A program made the translations under genes and the position numbers. This document shows, piece after piece, positions 61,812 to 64,000 of a stretch of DNA of 64,000 bases. The notes under the pieces were generated by a model, which worked only from the letters and a program-made list of their open reading frames with translations, ran no database searches and was not told the origin of the DNA. Origin of the DNA: Verrucomicrobiia bacterium (lineage in GTDB: Bacteria > Verrucomicrobiota > Verrucomicrobiia > Limisphaerales > JADLHS01); NCBI GenBank assembly GCA_026125285.1, contig JAHCLO010000020.1, positions 60,090-124,089 on the forward strand, written 5' to 3'. Positions within the stretch are counted from its first letter, which is position 1; each line of letters starts with the position of its first letter.

Positions 61812-63263
61812 ATGAACTGTCACGACCATCTCTACACCTGTAGTCCACCGCGCGTGAATTCCCGCCGCTGGTTCTTGAAGGAATGTGGCTTTGGCCTCGG
61901 CAAGATTGCGTTGGGATCGCTGCTGACCAACGCGTTCGTGTCAAGAGCAGGGGCCGCCACTGCCTCGGCGGCGGAAGTCCTGAAACCTCGGTCGCCCCAT
62001 TTTCCCGGCAAGGCCAAACACGTCATTCACTTGTTCATGGCCGGCGCGCCGAGCCAGCTTGATTTGTTCGATCACAAACCCGAACTCGCCAAACTTGAGG
62101 GCAAGCCCTTGCCGCCTTCAGTCATCGGCGGCCAACGCTATGCATTCATCCGCCCGGATGCGGCGGTGCTCGGGCCGCAATTCAATTTTACGAAGCACGG
62201 CCAGTCGGGCGCGGAACTTTCCGAGATGCTGCCGCACCTCGCCGGAGTCGTGGATGAGATCTGCCTCATCAAGTCCATGAAGACGGACCAGTTCAACCAT
62301 GCGCCGGGTCAGATATTCCTGAACACCGGTTCCTCGCAGCCCGGCCGGCCCAGTCTCGGTTCGTGGGTGATCTACGGCCTGGGCAGCGAATCACAGGACC
62401 TGCCCGCGTTCGTGGTCATGTCCACCGGCTCGGGCATCAGCGGCGGTTCGGCCAACTGGTCCAGCGGTTTCATGCCGTCGGTTTATGCCGGCGTGCGCTT
62501 TCGCAATCAGGGCGATCCGATTCTCAACGTCAGCAGTCCGAACGGCGTGGATGCCAGACTTCAGCGCAATTCGCTCGACTTGATCGAGGAACTGAACCAC
62601 GCGCGCCTCGGGCTTGTGGGCGATCCGGAAATCGAAACGCGCATCGCCTCTTATGAAATGGCGTATCGTCTTCAAACCTCCGCGCCTGAATTGATGGATT
62701 TGAAAACGGAGAGCAAGGAAACGCGGGAGATGTATGGCTGCGATCCGGACCAGCCGAGCTTCGCGCGTGCCTGCCTGCTGGCGCGGCGCATGATCGAACG
62801 GGGCGTGCGGTTCGTGAACATTTATCACGAGGGCTGGGACGCGCACTCGGACGTGGTGGGCAATTCCAAAAACAACTGCGGCGCCACGGACAAGGCTTCT
62901 GCCGCGCTCGTCAAGGATCTCAAACAACGCGGCTTGCTGGAGGAAACGCTCGTGATCTGGGGCGGCGAGTTCGGCCGCACGCCCATGAGCCAGGGGAACA
63001 AGGGCACCGTCGGCCGCGACCATCACATGATGGGCTTTTCCATCTGGCTCGCCGGCGGCGGCATTCGCGGCGGCCTGAGCTACGGCGAAACCGACGACCT
63101 GGGCTACCACGCCGTCACGAACCGCGTGTCCGTCCACGACCTGCACGCCACGATGCTGCACCTGCTGGGCATGGACCACACCCAGTTGACCTTCCGCCAC
63201 AACGGCATTGATCGCCGGCTCACCGACGTCCACGGCGAAGTCATCCGCGGCCTGCTGGCCTGA
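61812..63263 (+). CDS. DUF1501 protein, copy B
   Basis: 483 residues from ATG 61812 (MNCHDHLYTC). The frame opens at 61737, but the upstream part is translated octamer repeat (LGIWVLGYL), which is why I reject it. Tat-like signal SRRWFLKECGFGLGKIALGSLL, with RRWFLK near the consensus. The core shows FPGKAKHVIHLFMAGAPSQLDLFDHKPEL, MKTDQFNHAPGQIFLNTGS, WGGEFGRTP and GRDHHMMGFSIWLAGGGI. Compared with copy A the SQLDLFDHKP motif is of the more canonical DUF1501 type, so the two are divergent paralogues. It would be the partner of PSCyt copy B. Confidence 0.88.
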   Translation: MNCHDHLYTCSPPRVNSRRWFLKECGFGLGKIALGSLLTNAFVSRAGAATASAAEVLKPRSPHFPGKAKHVIHLFMAGAPSQLDLFDHKPELAKLEGKPLPPSVIGGQRYAFIRPDAAVLGPQFNFTKHGQSGAELSEMLPHLAGVVDEICLIKSMKTDQFNHAPGQIFLNTGSSQPGRPSLGSWVIYGLGSESQDLPAFVVMSTGSGISGGSANWSSGFMPSVYAGVRFRNQGDPILNVSSPNGVDARLQRNSLDLIEELNHARLGLVGDPEIETRIASYEMAYRLQTSAPELMDLKTESKETREMYGCDPDQPSFARACLLARRMIERGVRFVNIYHEGWDAHSDVVGNSKNNCGATDKASAALVKDLKQRGLLEETLVIWGGEFGRTPMSQGNKGTVGRDHHMMGFSIWLAGGGIRGGLSYGETDDLGYHAVTNRVSVHDLHATMLHLLGMDHTQLTFRHNGIDRRLTDVHGEVIRGLLA

Positions 63264-63264
63264 C

Positions 63265-63296
63265 CTGGAGCGCGGCCAGCGCCAGAGTCGCTCCAG
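63265..63296 (+). terminator. Hairpin after DUF1501 copy B
   Basis: CTGGAGCG and CGCTCCAG form a perfect 8-bp outer stem, with a GGC/GCC inner stem, two bases past the stop. No T-run follows, so it may aid Rho-dependent termination or RNA stability. Confidence 0.4.
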
Positions 63297-63517
63297 CATC
63301 CCGCATTCGCGACTGGAGGAACAGGATCCACGCCCAAAGACGATCCCCCGATCACGTGGGTCCGTTGCCTTCGGGGGCCCCAGCGCGGATTCCGGCGACA
63401 CACCAATGTCCCGGAACTTTTGCGCAACAGATTCTTGGCAAAGAGGATTGGGGAACGAGCATTTCCCCGCACCCGGTACGCCGCATTGTGTGGTCCGCCG
63501 GGTCACGTCCCCATCCC

Positions 63518-64000
63518 ATGAAATCCATCAATTCTGCCTGGGCCGGCCTTCAGAAGGCCTCCCAGCGACTGCTGCTATGCCTCGCGCTTGGCCTTCCGGC
63601 CTACGGGGCGACATTCACCCTGACCAACATCAACAACACCGTGCCGCCGAACCTGGTGACCAACACCGACGGTTCGATCACGATCACCGCCGGAGGTGGC
63701 GATACCTACAACGCGGAGGATTCCTTCACCTACTTCTACGAATCCCGCACCGGGGACTTCGATGTGCAGGTGCAATTGCTCGATGTGGACGCCGATGATC
63801 CCACCGGCTCCCAGCAATCGGCCAAGGCATCCCTCCATGTCCGCGCCGATCTCTCCCCGGGCAGTCCCGATGTTCAGGTCAATGGCACCCCGACCGCCGG
63901 CGCCAACTACATCGAGACGATCTTCCGCCCACAGTCCGACGGCGGGACCGACGATCCACCGCAGAACGCCTCCGAATATGTCCACTACGGTGACGGACCC
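63518..64000 (+). CDS. Exported beta-rich protein, N-terminal part (3' truncated by window edge)
   Basis: 161 codons from ATG 63518 without a stop to the window end. A signal peptide (RLLLCLALGLPAYGATF) is followed by TLTNINNTVPPNLVTNTDGSITITAGGGDTYNAEDSFTYFYESRTGDFDVQVQLLDVDADD. The FYESRTGDFDV segment resembles DUF1349/LamG-like sandwiches of exported proteins in this group. The size and function of the whole cannot be judged. It starts 254 bases after the DUF1501 gene and is a separate unit. Confidence 0.7.
   Translation, partial: MKSINSAWAGLQKASQRLLLCLALGLPAYGATFTLTNINNTVPPNLVTNTDGSITITAGGGDTYNAEDSFTYFYESRTGDFDVQVQLLDVDADDPTGSQQSAKASLHVRADLSPGSPDVQVNGTPTAGANYIETIFRPQSDGGTDDPPQNASEYVHYGDGP

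Noticed and set aside
1..64000. tRNA, rRNA and CRISPR
   Set aside because: No cloverleaf with GGTTCRA T-arm, no rRNA-like conserved block and no evenly spaced direct repeats with unique spacers were seen by eye.

Overview
The window reads as a chromosomal segment of a high-GC, Gram-negative bacterium of the Planctomycetes-Verrucomicrobia-Chlamydiae group, most likely a Pedosphaera/Limisphaera-like verrucomicrobium. The evidence is two tandem pairs of PSCyt1/DUF1549/DUF1553 and DUF1501 genes, very large secreted proteins carrying CotH, lamin-tail, InlB-type and beta-helix modules, an exported parallel beta-helix protein with the N-terminal TYQGRL-type domain common in this group, a partial type II secretion locus, and several kinds of dispersed hairpin repeat. 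This assignment is inference from gene content. I saw no rRNA, tRNA or CRISPR array.

Layout. 1-402 is the 3' end of an outer-membrane beta-barrel gene. 735-13565 holds four consecutive plus-strand genes for secreted giants: a CotH-kinase/lamin-tail protein, a Pmp-like beta-helix protein, a four-InlB-repeat protein and a nine-haem cytochrome c with a PKD module. 13601-19100 is housekeeping: gatA, a small membrane protein, asnS, a TPR lipoprotein-like exported protein and purU. 19269-26131 is a type II secretion / type IV pilus-like locus (gspE, PilM/GspL-like, PilO/GspM-like, gspD, and a convergent GspC-like gene). 26235-29007 is ilvC, ilvN and a CPBP protease on the minus strand. 29248-32829 is a single LplT-PlsC-Aas fusion for phospholipid repair. 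32840-38674 (minus) carries a PL10-like pectate lyase, a degenerate receiver, rsmD, a dienelactone hydrolase, and a sigma factor with its membrane partner. 38828-43992 holds a DUF2339 membrane protein, hsp20 and an unusual DnaJ. 44119-48983 (minus) is a two-gene operon for a BNR_4 protein and a beta-helix protein. 49325-52873 is an SDR / DHDPS-like / radical SAM group. 52982-63263 is the double PSCyt/DUF1501 cluster, interrupted by a four-helix-bundle gene flanked by octamer repeats. 63518 onward is the start of another exported protein.

How it fits together. Much of the window encodes exported or surface proteins (pectate lyase, BNR_4 and beta-helix proteins, PSCyt proteins, multihaem cytochrome), consistent with a polysaccharide-degrading lifestyle and with a local type II secretion locus. 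The strongest unusual signals are the repeats. An octamer (CCCAARNA) array flanks and partly encodes the four-helix-bundle gene that splits one PSCyt/DUF1501 pair, and an identical 20-base copy lies 25 kb away. A heptamer inverted repeat sits inside the secretion operon. Two copies of a 25-26 bp palindromic arm occur at about 0.45 and 25.4 kb, and a further palindrome lies at 49.15 kb.
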